A DNA stretch of 64,000 bases from Neocallimastix lanati (nom. inval.). Taxonomy: Eukaryota > Neocallimastigomycota > Neocallimastigomycetes > Neocallimastigales > Neocallimastigaceae. Location of the stretch: NCBI GenBank assembly GCA_016946835.1, contig JACVTC010000171.1, positions 188,001 to 252,000 of the forward strand, written 5' to 3'. The stretch's first letter is position 1. Each line of letters begins with the position of its first letter. The notes under the pieces were generated by a model, which saw only the letters and a list, made by a program, of their open reading frames with translations, was not told the DNA's origin and did no database searches. The translations under genes and the position numbers were made by a program. Shown piece by piece: positions 10,105 to 23,576 of this stretch.

Positions 10105-12368
10105 ATGAAATATTTTTCATTGGTATTTAGACAAATTGTCTTAATTTTTACATTATTAATAACAATTACTACATCAAGAAAAGTAAAATTTTCAGTTGTT
10201 AGTATTGGTAGTAAAAATGTTAAAGTAAGAATCAATGATAAAAATTATGCATTAACTAAAATCAATAATTACACTCCTGTTTATCAAGCAACTCTTACTG
10301 TCAGTGATGCTGCTTTATCGTAAATAATATATATAATTATTTATAAACGCATAACGAAAAATAAAATAATATTAGTTTAAATAAGAAATAAATTTTAATT
10401 CTAAGAATGGCAATAATGATGAAGTTGATAATATATAAAATAATATATAAATTTATATAAATTTTGAAATTAACATGAATTATATATAAATATGTTTTTT
10501 TGATATATATTAATAAAAATTTAAAAATTATTTTTAATAGCTATAAATACGTTGCAGATAACGTTAAAGAATCATTCTCTCGTACTTTATCTAAAGGTGT
10601 TACTACTACCCATAATGAATTCTTCGGTAGAAAATATACTATTAAGGTTTTACCACAATTACCAACCCTTGGAACCTGGACAAAATCTATTGGTAAAGGT
10701 GAATTATTTGATGATTCATATATTCCAACAGTTCATATTTCTGCCAAAAATGAAGTCATTTTTACTTCAAGTAAACCAACCGTTACTACTTTTGATAGTA
10801 TTGTCTTTGTTTTAAAAGATAGTATTCATACATTTAATGTGAGTAATCTTGTATATATATAAATATATATGTATATATATTAATGTTTTATGTTAACTTA
10901 CATAACAATAAAGGGAGTTCAAGCTGTCGGTAAAAATTATTCATGGGTTAAAAATCAATTTAAAGTTTTATTAAACAATAATGGTATCCAAGGCCGTTAT
11001 GTTTTAAAATTCCGTGACAATAATGAAGATCCAACATTTATGCGTCAAGGTCTTTATGGTGAAATTTTAAACGCTCTTGGATATCCAACCATTCAATCAA
11101 TAAACGCTAGAGTATATATTAATAATAAGCCAGTGGGTTATTATGTTATTCAAGAAGAAGCAGCTAGTACTTCATTTGTTCGTTCTGCTTTCCATGGAGA
11201 TAACAAAGGTAACTTATTAATTAAGAAAACTAAAAAGTTAGGTTATGTTCTTGATGCTGGTACAGGTGCCGATTTCTATTACAAAGGTAATACCTTTGGA
11301 TCATTCAAAGTAGCTGATACTGGTAACGGTGATAAATCAAGATTTATAAAACTTACAAAGGCTTTTGAGAAATTAAATGCTAAAAATAATAATGAAGTTA
11401 CAAAATTTGAAAAAAATTGGTTTGATATTGATACTTTCCTAAAGGCTATTGCTATGCAATATCTTACTTCTAGTTATGATTCATATTGGTTCTTTTCTTC
11501 AAACTTTGCTGTTTATGATAATCCAACTGAATCAAAGAATGGTAATTATAAATTTTATTTCATTTGCCAAGATTGGGATGCTACTTTTGGTTTAAACACC
11601 AGTCCAAGCTATTTCTTGAATCATGATGATTATGTTAAGCGTTCATACAAAGATTATGTTAATAAGAAATGGATATATAGTGGTGATGCTTACGAATCAA
11701 AACAACGTTATGCTATTGATAAGTTATTATCTAATCCAGGTGTTAAAACTCGTTTTGAAAAACTTCTTAAAAAAATTGTTACAAAGATTTTCAACCCAGT
11801 TGTTATTGGTAAACATTTAGATGCATTAGTTGAACGTCATCGTGAAGAAGTTCTTTGGAATTATGATGTCATTAAAAATAAGCCAATTTCTAAACGTAAG
11901 CAAAGTATTTATTGGACAATTGAAGATTTTGAAGATAATATTAGTGAAGGTGTTGGCCATGGTGCAACCTATGGTATTAAACAATATGTTTATTTACGTG
12001 CCAAGGCTATTAAAAAAGAATTTGGAATTAATGTTGATTTAGGTAATGTTAAATATGATGATATTAATACATCTGGTGAATGTGGTCCTAATAAGGGTAA
12101 ATGCCCAAGAGGTCAATGCTGCTCTCAATATGGCTATTGTGGTTCAACACCTGATCATTGTGGTGCTCATTGTCAACCTGCTTTTGGTATTTGTAGTATT
12201 AATAAAAGTAAAACTACTATTACCAAAACTTCTACTAAAGCTAAAACTAAGGCTAAAACTACTACTACTAAAGCTAAAGCAAAGGCTAAAGCAAAAACCA
12301 CTACTACTAAAGCTAAAGCAAAAATTATTAAAAAGGCAAGTAAATCTGCTAATAAGAAGAAAAATTAG
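10105..12368 (+). CDS. Secreted CotH-domain protein with type-1 chitin-binding module
   Basis: Three exons (10105-10319, 10541-10838, 10914-12368) give about 655 residues. The hydrophobic N-terminus (about residues 1-24) is a signal peptide. A beta-rich segment and then the CotH kinase-like fold follow; the latter is marked by Q-D-W-D-A-T-F-G near residue 390, the metal-binding D-x-D of the family, and E-E-A in the nucleotide-binding core. A hevein-type chitin-binding domain (CBM18) with eight cysteines lies at about 561-600. The tail (about 605-655) is a Thr/Lys/Ala repeat. CotH proteins phosphorylate spore-coat proteins in Bacillus and act at the surface in Mucorales; anaerobic fungi carry many, often linked to dockerins. 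No dockerin is seen here, so the chitin module may instead hold it on the fungal wall. Introns are GTAAAT..AG and GTGAGT..AG. Confidence 0.88.
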
Positions 12369-12570
12369 ATAAGATGTAAGTCTAAAAAGAATAAGCAATG
12401 AATAATGTGGAAATGTTCATTCAACAATTGTAACATTATTAGAGAAAAAAAGGATCGAAATAAAAAAAAAAATAACGAATTAAAATATTTTATATATTCA
12501 TATAGAACTTTTCTAGAATATTAAATATAAACATAAAAATTTGATTTTAATATAGAAATATATTAATTTT

Positions 12571-12602
<32 letters not shown>

Positions 12603-14666
12603 TTTTTACAATAGAAAATAAAAAATTACTATATTATATAAAAATATATATAGTAAATTAATTATAGAAATACTATTAAATAAATGTAATGATAGTTATA
12701 ATATTAATAAGTAATAGAAAAAAATAAAAATAAAATATAATAAAAATTTCATACATAATTATACATAATTATAATTAATATATTATTGTGTATTGGTCAT
12801 TATATGTATTTTTAAGAATTTCAATAGTTGATTTTTTTTTTTTTTTTTAAATTTGTTTAGAATTTATCATTAAATTTGGTATCTTATATAATTATATAAA
12901 ATAATAATAAAAATAGTAAACAATAATAGCTATTATTATTTACTATATAATAACAATAGGAATATAGTAAATGTAACTGTTCATTAATAAATTTAATAAT
13001 TAATATTGTTAAGTATTGAGGTTTAATATATTTTCAAAATTTTATTTAAAATATATATTTATTCATTCACATTTGCATAATACAAAAAAAAAAAAAAAAA
13101 AAAAAAAAAGTATATATATGTATAAATACATTTTAAAAACAAAAATACAATTATTTGATATATTCAAAATATTATATCATATTTTTGAAATAAATATTAT
13201 ATTTGGTATAATCCGTAATGACTGTTTGGTATAATTTTAAATATTATTTAATATACATATAATAAATATGAAAAATATACTTTTTTGTGATAAATATGCA
13301 TGCTATTAATAATATTATTTGGTTATTATATATAAATTATATTATTTTCTATTTATCAAATAATAGTTAAAATTTAATATTTTATTAAACTTTTTAAACA
13401 TTAAAAAATATTTCATAATATAAAATATTAAATACTATCTAGAAATATTTTAATTTTATTTTTAATTTACGATAACTATATAATATTATTAATAATTTAT
13501 AATAAGATTAATAATAAAATGAAAAAAAAATATTTTACTCCTCTTTAATATAAATATAGAAAAAAAAGTGAATAATTTTTTATATAAATCACTTAATAAA
13601 TGGTCATGTCGTTTATTTTATATAAAATATTTTCTCAATATTAATTGTTAATTATTATGAAATTATATAAATTTTTTATTATTAATTTTTTAAGATATAC
13701 TTTAATAATGTATTATCTTTTTTTTTTTTTTTTTTATTGATATATGTTTAAAAGATATCTTTTTTTTTTTTTTTATTGAAAGATATTATAATAATTAAAA
13801 AAAATATAAAACCTAATATTAAAATTATTCATATTATTTATATTATTATAATTTTTATTTATTATATCATATTAAACATATTTATTTATTAATAGCGTTT
13901 AATTAACAAATTATTTAATTTATAATAAAATTATTAAAACATATGAAGATATTTATTATATATTTATTTACTTTTTAAATATTAATATATTAAATACACT
14001 AAAATATATTAATGTAATATAAATTTGTTCATTAATTTTTATATTTAAAAAGACATAATTTTATTTTGAGAATTTATAAAAATTTTTTAATTATTTATTT
14101 ATTTTATAGAATATATATTTTCTCTTTGGCTAATATATAAATTTAATATATAATATATAAATATAAATATAAATATATTTATAGTTATAAATATAAATTT
14201 AAATATAATTTATAGTTGTAAATATAAATTTAAACATTAACATAAAAAATATAATAAAAATAAAAATAAAAATTAAAAATTTAAATAAAATAAAAAAATA
14301 AAAATAAAAATAAAAAAAATTTTTTTTATACACGAAATAAATAAAAAATAATTAATGAATTTAGTAATAAAAATAAATCAGCTAAATTGAATTGAATTTA
14401 AGAAGGAATAAAACATTAAAAAAAAAAAAAAGAAAATTAAATTTAAATTTAAAGGAGATAAATAAATGCGTTTTAAAATTAAATAATTATATTACTAAAT
14501 ATAATGTCAATTTTTTAATTATTGATCAAATTAAAAATAATTTTATTAGTTTTTATTTATTTATTTATTAATAAATAAATAATATTTTTTTGTAAATAAA
14601 TAAATTTATATATATATATATATTTTTTAAAAAATCAAATTTAAAAAATAGATAAAACTTAATATA
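12369..14666. other. Intergenic A/T-rich DNA between the CotH gene and EPL1
   Basis: No gene is seen in 2.3 kb. T tracts lie at 12569-12607 and 13722-13735, and an A tract at about 13084-13109. The short frame at 13016-13234 is low-complexity and not supported. Confidence 0.65.
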
Positions 14667-16258
14667 ATGTCATATAAATCAGGAACTAAATTTAGGTCTC
14701 GGAAGATTGACAGTAAAAGACCACTTGCGGTTTATCGTTCTTCTGAACTTCAAGACCTCAGTGAACTCACAAACTTAAGTAGAGCAGCACCAATGGTTGC
14801 AACTGGTGTTGAAAAGGAGGAAGAAGAGGTTTGGCTTGTTTAATAATTATAATAATAATGAATAATAAAAATTATAATAAATAGTTATAAATATTAAGAA
14901 TAATAAGGAATATTTTTGAATATAAGGGAATTTTTGTAAAAATTTCAATTTATTAATATATACAGTAATTATATAGTTCAATATAAAATATATATTTCAA
15001 TCATATATTAACATTAATACATGATTAAGGTTAGAAGTCAAAAATTTTTTTTTCAACAAAAAATTATTGGATTAAAATAAATAATGTAAACAATATTTTT
15101 TGTAATAATTACATTACATATATTTTATAACAAAATTTATTGTTATAACATAATAAAATAAAATTAATAATGCAATATTTTAAATATTATAAAATATCAA
15201 GCCACAAACAAATAAATATTCAATGTTGAAGGATTAGGAAATGAATATTGTAGATAAATGTTTTATGCTTAATACAATCTTACAAAAGATTGAATTAGAC
15301 ATATAGTGAAATAGCTATAAGAGAGTAATATAGTAATTGTATTTTTCAAGGTTAATAAAATATATAATTAATTATTACATATATATATATATATATATTT
15401 ATTAATTTTTCAAGTAATTGTGGGTAAATAGTTAAAATTTAATAAATTACACGTAAAATGTGAATTAAAAATTAATATTAATCAATTTTTCAAAATAAAT
15501 TATAGAAAGGACATAAAAATGTAAACATTAAATACAAATAATAATTAACCAACTTTATTAAATTTATTGAAATATTTTTTCTAAAGAAAAAATAACTTGC
15601 GTATTTTAAATAGAATTATAAATTTTAATTTGTATAATTATTATAATATTTAAGATATTATATTCAAAATTTATTTTTTTACAAAACGAAATATAAATAT
15701 AAATTATATCAATATATATAAAAATTTAATATATTGAAATTTGATTTAATTCCTTTCTAGTGTTAATGTTAACATTTTTAAATAATATACATTATATATA
15801 TATATTTTAATATTATAAATACTAATTAATATATATATATATATTTAAAAATAACTTAATTACATTTAAAAATTGAACTTTTAAAAGGAATATCATTTAC
15901 AAAATGCATTACATTCAACTCAATCTGGTGTGGCTCACCATACCACTTTTATACCAACGCCTGATGCATCACGAATAATAAATAATTATAATGATTTTTA
16001 TAATAAACCTTTTCATCAACCAAAGTCATTAATACGACATTCAATTCCTATGGAGGAAGCTATAGGATGTTTGTATAATATGGATGAACAGGATGAAATC
16101 TTTTTTGCTGAATATACCAAAGAATTGAATGAAGGAAAAATAAAAGAAGAAGCAAAAATTAATGAAGATCAATTTGAAGAAGTTATGTATGCACTAGAAA
16201 ATTTAACAAATCAAAAGGTAATAATAAATAATATTTAATTATTATAAATTAATAATTT

Positions 16259-16304
<46 letters not shown>

Positions 16305-19300
16305 TATAAAATTTATTATATTAATTCAAAAATTTATTTTAACTAATGAAATTGTAAATTTTATTTATAAAAAATTATTTCTTATTTTTATTTTTATTGT
16401 TGATTTTATTTTTATTATTAATTTTATTTAAATAATATGGAAATACAACAAATTATAAAAATTTTAATATGATAGTTTGGTGATGATTTATCAACATTAG
16501 AAGAATTACAAGAATATATGAATACTCAACTTCATCCACCACCATCTGCAAGCTATCATTATATATATGAATATTGGAAAAAAAGAAGACTTCAAAGGAA
16601 TAAAAAACCAATTCAACCTTATTTAAAGACAGAAGAATTAAAAATAGATTCTGATCCTTATGTGTGCTTTAGACGTCGTGAAATTAAAACCTTAAGAAAA
16701 ACGAGAAGATGCGATGCTTTATCATTAGAAAAATTAAAACGCCTTCAAGTTGAAATGGAACAAGCACATGAATTAATGGAAATGGTATGTAAGAGAGAAA
16801 AATTACGCCGTGATAGTCTTCTTCTTGAACATAAGATTTTTGAGCAACAAATGTTAATACGACAAATGAAAAAGAAATTGGGAGTTGTTTCATCTGAAAA
16901 AATACAAAGCGACATGGAAAATAATACTGTTCTATCTTCAATATCAGAAAACTCAGCTTATAATAAGTCATCTAATGTAAATGCTAATTCTAGTGTATCT
17001 GCCAATATACCTGGCGCTCAAACTAATGTAGTTACTACTAATAACTTAACTTCTGGACATACGCGTGCAAGAAAGAAGATGCGTAAATCCAATCTGCATC
17101 ATCATAATGGTGATGAACCTAGTTCTAAACATCTTACTTTACCAAAAATTAAGATACGACAATCTAGTGCGCTACATAATGATTATAACGAGGGAGGCCG
17201 TATATCAGCAGACAAAACTACACAAGTAGAAGTTAACTCAAGAAATGCTAAGAAAACAGAAGAAGAAAAAGCTGGATGGATCGATATTATGGATTTACCA
17301 GATCCAACCGAAGATTTACCATTTATACATCAAGGAAATACCTTCTATCAATCTGATTTACCTATGATTATTGATTATAAAACTTTCTCTTTACGTAGTA
17401 ATCAAAGTTTACCATTTGCTAGGAGACGTATTGGTAGAGGTGGAAGAATTATTTTCGATAGACGTGTTTCACTTCAAAAAATTAGAGAAATTAAGAAATT
17501 ACATAGACAATCTATTGGACTCTTGGGACAGCCGGGTTCCTATGAGGGTAGATTTCGTAATCACAGTAAAACGAAACCTAAATTACCATGGCTTAAAAAT
17601 GCATATCCACAACGTCGTGAATCAGTGGATTATCAATGGTTTGATGAATGTAGTGATTTAGATGACTTTGAAAGTGAAGAAGAAATTCGTGAAAATATTA
17701 ATAGTTTAGCATATAATGCTAGTATTTATAATGAAACTGATCAAATGATACTTCAAGTTAAACCAGCCTTCCCAGATCAATTTAATCCATTTACTGCTGT
17801 GAAACAACCCATAATAAATCCTAATGCTAATATTTCTAATGCTAATAATACCTTATCCTCATTATCATCAACCCTTCAAAATACAACGGTTACTACAGCC
17901 CCTTCATCAGTGGCAACGTTAACCACGTCAACTTCTTCAATATCTAATTTACCAAACAAAAATAATCTTAGTCCTTCATCCTCTCTTTCTAATACCAATG
18001 CAAGTACGGTTGTACAACAACCATCTTCTACACAAAATACACTTTCTAACAAAAACATATCTGTTCCTTCTGTTCCTTCAGTTACGAAACCTTTAAGTAA
18101 AGTTACATCAACAACTACAATACCACCTCGTTCTTCAACTCCTCCATTAAAAGGAACTACTGTTAGTAGTACTACTTCACCAGCAGCTGTAACAATGGTC
18201 AATACTCCTTCAACGACTGCAAATGCTACATTAACCTTATTTACAAATTCAAATATTTCTCCTATTTCAAAGATCAATGGTATTACATCAACTCCTCCAA
18301 ATCCAGCTTTGACGCTACCAACTTCTGGTATTGAGATATCTTCATCCATTTTACAATCAGGTTCATCAAATAGATCACATATGTCAACACCAGTAATGAA
18401 AGCAGGAAGTCCGTTAAATACTGCTAACATGAATGTTAATGGCATTAGTGTAAATGCTCTTAAATCTTCAACTCTTTCTAATAGTAGATTTACACCAAAT
18501 ATGAATACCCAAGCTTCACCAGCCAGTGTATCTATAAAAACTGTGTCTAACGGTTTAGCTGCTAATACCCTTCAATCAAATACCCTTAATAATACTGCTA
18601 TAGATTCAACGATTAATAATATAAATAAAGTAGCAATCGCTAATGCTGCCACAAACAATAAGAATCTTACTAATGTTATGTCTAATTCTAAGACGATGGC
18701 AAGTCCAAAGGTTGTTCCAACAATAAATAATATGAATCAAGCTGCTCTTAATAATTCATTAAAGAATAATATTAAATCAATGAATGTATCCGCTATAAAT
18801 AATGTCAATTCAATGAATGTTCTGAACAAGATGAAGATTGCTCAAGGATATGCGACTTCACCAGTTAATGAAGCTAATATTACTGTGGAAAGTGTTAAAA
18901 ACTCAACTTATTTATCACAATCTCAAGTACAATCTCAAATTAAGAACCCAAGAATATCAAGTCCATATGACGCTGCAGCAAAAACTGCTGGTATCAATCC
19001 ATATATAACTAATATAAATACAAACGCTTTAGCGAATGCTAAATTAAATAATTATTATAATAACTCTACAGCCGCAGCAGTAGCAGCTGCTAAAGTAGGG
19101 TCTACTTTTACGTTTCCTTCTACTACTGTAACAAATACAAGTACAGCTCCAACAGCAATTGGTATGTCTTCAAAGACAACTACTGCTGCAACATTAGTAC
19201 AAACACCTACCTTAGCTGCGTCATTACAATCAACTGCAATATCTACTACTATTACGACAACCCCATCAATGAAGCCAAATACTATTAACCCATTAACTGG

Positions 19301-20699
19301 TGTTAATGCTGCTGTAACATCAGAAATAAAATTAGGCACTTCTCCAATATCAACTCCTAATTCGGTTAAGAGTACAGCTCGCAAAACAATAAGAAAAGAT
19401 ACCCCAACAATGAATGCTACTACTACTCTTAAATCGGCTCAAACAACTCCTAAATCAAAACCAGCAATCGATGATCCAAAAGTATTTGCTCTTCGTCAAT
19501 TAATGCACAATCAAGCTCAAAAGAATGCTCAACTTCAACAACTTACTCAACAAAGTGTTCTAGCTTCAGAAGCAGCAACATCTCATTTACATACTATAAA
19601 TGTTGCTGGTGCTTCAGGTAATGTTACAGCAGCAGCTGTTAATCCAAGCGCTGTTGGCGTTTTAGGTAATGCAAATACAGCAGCAACAACTCTTAATGGA
19701 ATTAATACTGCAGCTCATGTTAATCATACTAATTCAATTAATATTTCTAACTTACCAACCAATGCAACAGAATTAAATGCTGCTTCAGCAATAGCTGCAC
19801 AGTCTTCACCAATGATATCCACAGCTAATGCTCATCTTCCACAAAATATTCAAAATGTTTTATTGAATTCTCAACAATCTAATATTATTCATGAAGGTAA
19901 TATGAATGTTTTTGCTAATGCAGGTCTCTCTCCACAAAAGAACCTTTCGAATATTGCATTGGTTAATAATTTAGCAACTCAACGTCAACAGCAACAAAAT
20001 AAGATATTAATGACAGCTGCCAATCAAGGTGTGGTAGGTTTGAATCAGGCTAGTCTCTTACAAAATCAAGCTATTCAAAATCCTCTTACGCAGCAACAAC
20101 AACAACGTCTTATGCAATTACGTATTCAACAGCAACTTAGAAATGTTGTACCAAATACTATGAATACTCTTACACAACAACAAGCTCTTCTTTATCGTCA
20201 ACAACAGCAACAACAATTACTAAATGCACTTCAACGTCAAAATATAAATAAAATGAATGCTATGCCAATGATGATGGGAAATCCTAATGCCTTACCGAAA
20301 GGTGTAGGTGTAACAACCAATACTTCTCCTCCTCGTCAATTTGTTCAACCTGCTTTCATTCCTCAATACTCACAAGCGTCTCAACAAAGAAATTTAATGC
20401 TTATGCAACAACAACTTAAAATGATTAATAATAAACAATTTGCTGAACAAATTAATAATGGCTTAGGTAATAATGCTGCATTAATGATGACCAATGGGCT
20501 TTTTAATGGATTAGGTGGTATTCCAGCATCTACGGCAAATCAAATACTAATTAACCAACAGAGAGCTACATTAATAAACTCAAAAGAAGAGTTAGCTAAA
20601 GCTTCAGTATTGAATGGTATTATTGATGATAAAACAGGTGCAAATGTTTTATTGAATGAAGCAGCAGCAAGTCAAGCAGCTATTAGTAAAAAGATCTAA
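14667..20699 (+). CDS. EPL1: Enhancer-of-polycomb-like protein, NuA4 subunit
   Basis: Three exons (14667-14828, 15888-16217, 16476-20699) encode about 1571 residues. EPL1 is a scaffold of the nuclear NuA4 histone acetyltransferase and binds the Esa1 catalytic subunit through its EPcA domain. The EPcA signature is spread over the exons. Exon 1 has the basic start and A-T-G-V-E-K-E-E-E-E. Exon 2 continues Y-H-L-Q and has P-T-P-D-A-S and G-C-x-Y-N-M-D-E-Q-D-E. Exon 3 has the W-x-x-R-R block and a helical C-R-R-x-L-type segment. The remaining roughly 1200 residues are low-complexity Asn/Thr/Ser/Ala-rich sequence with Gln-rich runs near residues 1330-1450, making it far longer than yeast Epl1 (about 830). 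All introns are phase 0; the first is 1059 bp, long for this window. Antisense frames inside exon 3 are composition artefacts. Confidence 0.92.
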
Positions 20700-20941
20700 T
20701 GATGTAATAAGTATTATCATTTCTATTTTTTTCTTTTTTATAATAACTATTATTTTAAATTAGATGAAACGTTTTTCTCTCTTCTTTTTTTTTTTTTTTT
20801 TTTTTTTTTTATAGTTTTTTAATTACTAGTATTATTATTATTATTTTTATAAAATATAAGCAATTCAATTTAAATTTTCAAATAAAGGATTCAAGATTTT
20901 TATCAAAAATATTTATTTAACATTAGAACAAGAAAATTAAT

Positions 20942-20975
<34 letters not shown>

Positions 20976-21619
20976 GTACAATATTAATTTATCAGCACTA
21001 ATTTTTGATTCTATTAAACAATTTAAAATTATATTAATAAAAACAAAAATTTATCCTTAAGAATTATCATACACTTTTTTTCTATATTTTATTTATTCTT
21101 CTTCAATAATATATATATATATATATATTTAAATATTATATACTAAATCATCATTATTATTCTTAATAATTTATCTTAAAATATGATAATGATGATAATG
21201 ACAATAAAAAAAAATATATATTTTATTTATATTTCATATATATTTTAATTATTATTTAGAATTATTAGGAAAAATTATTAATTTATTTTTTTAATAATAA
21301 TACTTTCTTTATATATTTATTATATATATGATTATATATATATATATAAACGAAAGTAAGAAAAAATACCCAATTTTTATAACTATAATAATAAAATGAT
21401 TTAATTATTTTTTATTCTTTTGGAATTAATATTACATGAACTTTTTTTTTAAAAGTTAAAATTTTAAAAACAATTAGTAACAATAACAATATTTAAAAGG
21501 TTAATAAATAATTGTAAATATATTTAAATAACATTGAAAATTAATATTAACATTAGTATTAAAAATTTTATTAATATTAATTAATATTAATATTAAATTA
21601 GTAATAATATATATATTTA

Positions 21620-21660
<41 letters not shown>

Positions 21661-22091
21661 AAGAAAATTATTATATGAGGAAATCTTTTAATTATACTTA
21701 CCTAATATAAAATAGAAAATGAAATAAAAAAAAAAAAAAAAAGAAAAAAAAAAAAAAAGAAAGAAAATAAAATTTTTATGAAAATTTTAAAAAATAAAAA
21801 TAGATTATATAAAATAAAATAATTAAAATAATAAGTTATGGCTTAAAAGAAATCATTTAAAAAGGATATATAAGAAATTAAAAAAAAAGAAAAAAAAGAA
21901 AAAAAAAATATGAATTAAAACTCTCCTATATATTTTTTATATAGTTGATTGAGGTTTAATAAAGTATTTTTTAATTATTTTTTTTTTTTTTTTTTATTTT
22001 TTGTTAATATATTCTTTATTGTTTTCTTTTTCCTTTTTTAATTATTTTATTCAATATAAATTTATTTTTAATTTTTTAATTTTTATTTTCA

Positions 22092-22145
<54 letters not shown>

Positions 22146-23576
22146 AAAGTTTTCTTTTTTATATTATTTTAGAAAAATGAGTTTAAAAAAAAAGAGTGGA
22201 TTTTTTTTAAACTTAAGATGATTTATTATTGAACAGAGATCTGATATTAATTTTCTTTTTTTTTTTTTTTTTTTTTTTATTTTTTTTTATTTTTTAGAAA
22301 AATAAGTTTAAAAAAAAGAGTGGATTTTAAAAATTAAGAATGATTTATTATTGAACAAAGATCTAATATTATTTTTATTATATTTTATTTTTAAATGTTA
22401 TTATTATTGTTTGTTTGTTTGTTTAAAAAATATTCAGGGATATATATATTATTATAATTTGAATATATAAATACAAAAATCAGTCATTTTATTTATATAA
22501 TTTATAATATCATTCTTTAATTAAAGAAAATTTAAAAATAACAGTATATGTAATAAAGCATATTTTTGAGGTAGGTATTAATTAAAGGGAGGCTATAAAT
22601 TAACAATTTTTATATAGAATTATTATTATTATTTATTTGTACTAGGAAAAAATAAATTATTTTGTGTTATTTGATATTTATTAAATGTTTGTAATGAATG
22701 AAAATTTTACAAGTTAAATGCCAATAAATTAGATATATAAAATGAAGTATGTTAAAAATGTTTATAAAAAACATTTATAAATTGAAATAAAGAGGTTATT
22801 ATCTAGATATACAATCGATGTTTATTAAACTATCCCTTAATGTTTCCGTTTTTGTTGATGTATTTTGTATGAAAAAGGGTCATAACTATTTACTTTTACT
22901 TTAAGACTAAAAAATGGATTTACAATTATTTGCTGTATTATGTTATTTTTAAAACAAATTAATTAAAATTTGAATAATAATTTTCTATATAATAAATATA
23001 TTAACCAAAATATATATGTAGTGATGGAAATGGCAATCTTGGGTATAAATGTTTGTTTTACTAATTTATTTAACTTAAATATTTTAAGGAAAAGTAATAA
23101 ACACAAATGAAGGCTATATTATGACTTTAGTAATTATGTTTAATTAAAACATCAATTAATTCAATTCTTATAATTTATATATATTTAAATGAAAACAATA
23201 CAATTTAATTGTTTTATTTATTAATTATAAAAAGTATTAAAATATATATTATAAATTATTTTTATTTTTATTTTTTATTTAAGTATTTAAATAAAAAAAA
23301 ATATATAAAAATAATTTAAATAAAATAAAATTATAAAAAATTTTTATAGAAATATGTTAATACAATGAAAATTTTAAAGTAATTTTGGTATTTTTATATG
23401 AATTAAAATTATTTCTATTTAAAAAAATTGAGTAAAATGAAATAAAGAATTAATATCTGTAAAATAGATAGTATGATAGTAACAAAAATTTCTATATAAC
23501 CAAGGGAAATAGTTTTAGGAGATTAAATTCAATATATTCTTTGTGCAAAGAATAATTATTCTATTTATATTTGATG
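20700..23576. other. Intergenic A/T-rich DNA downstream of EPL1
   Basis: No gene is seen. A or T tracts exceed 25 bases near 20787, 20942 and 21620. A roughly 120-bp near-tandem duplication lies at 22170-22380 (separate entry). Confidence 0.65.
22172..22370. repeat. Near-tandem duplication of about 90 bp
   Basis: The segment from about 22172 (AGAAAAATGAGTTTAAAAAA, then AGAGTGGATT, then TTTATTATTGAACAGAGATC) recurs from about 22297 with a few changes (AATAAG, GAACAAAGATC). A T tract separates the copies. It is non-coding. Confidence 0.75.

Noticed and set aside
12046-12398. Frames overlapping the 3' end of the CotH gene in other phases and on the other strand
   Set aside because: They arise from the repetitive Thr-Lys-Ala codons of the real gene.
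15196-15214. A 15-base match (AATATCAAGCCACAA) between the first EPL1 intron and the antisense of the 16-bp LINE target at 54.75 kb
   Set aside because: In 64 kb of A/T-rich sequence one such match is expected by chance, and no flanking similarity extends it.
17876-18445. Long antisense frame of 189 codons inside EPL1
   Set aside because: It is the reverse reading of a Thr/Ser/Ala/Asn-rich coding region; biased codon use on the other strand removes stops.
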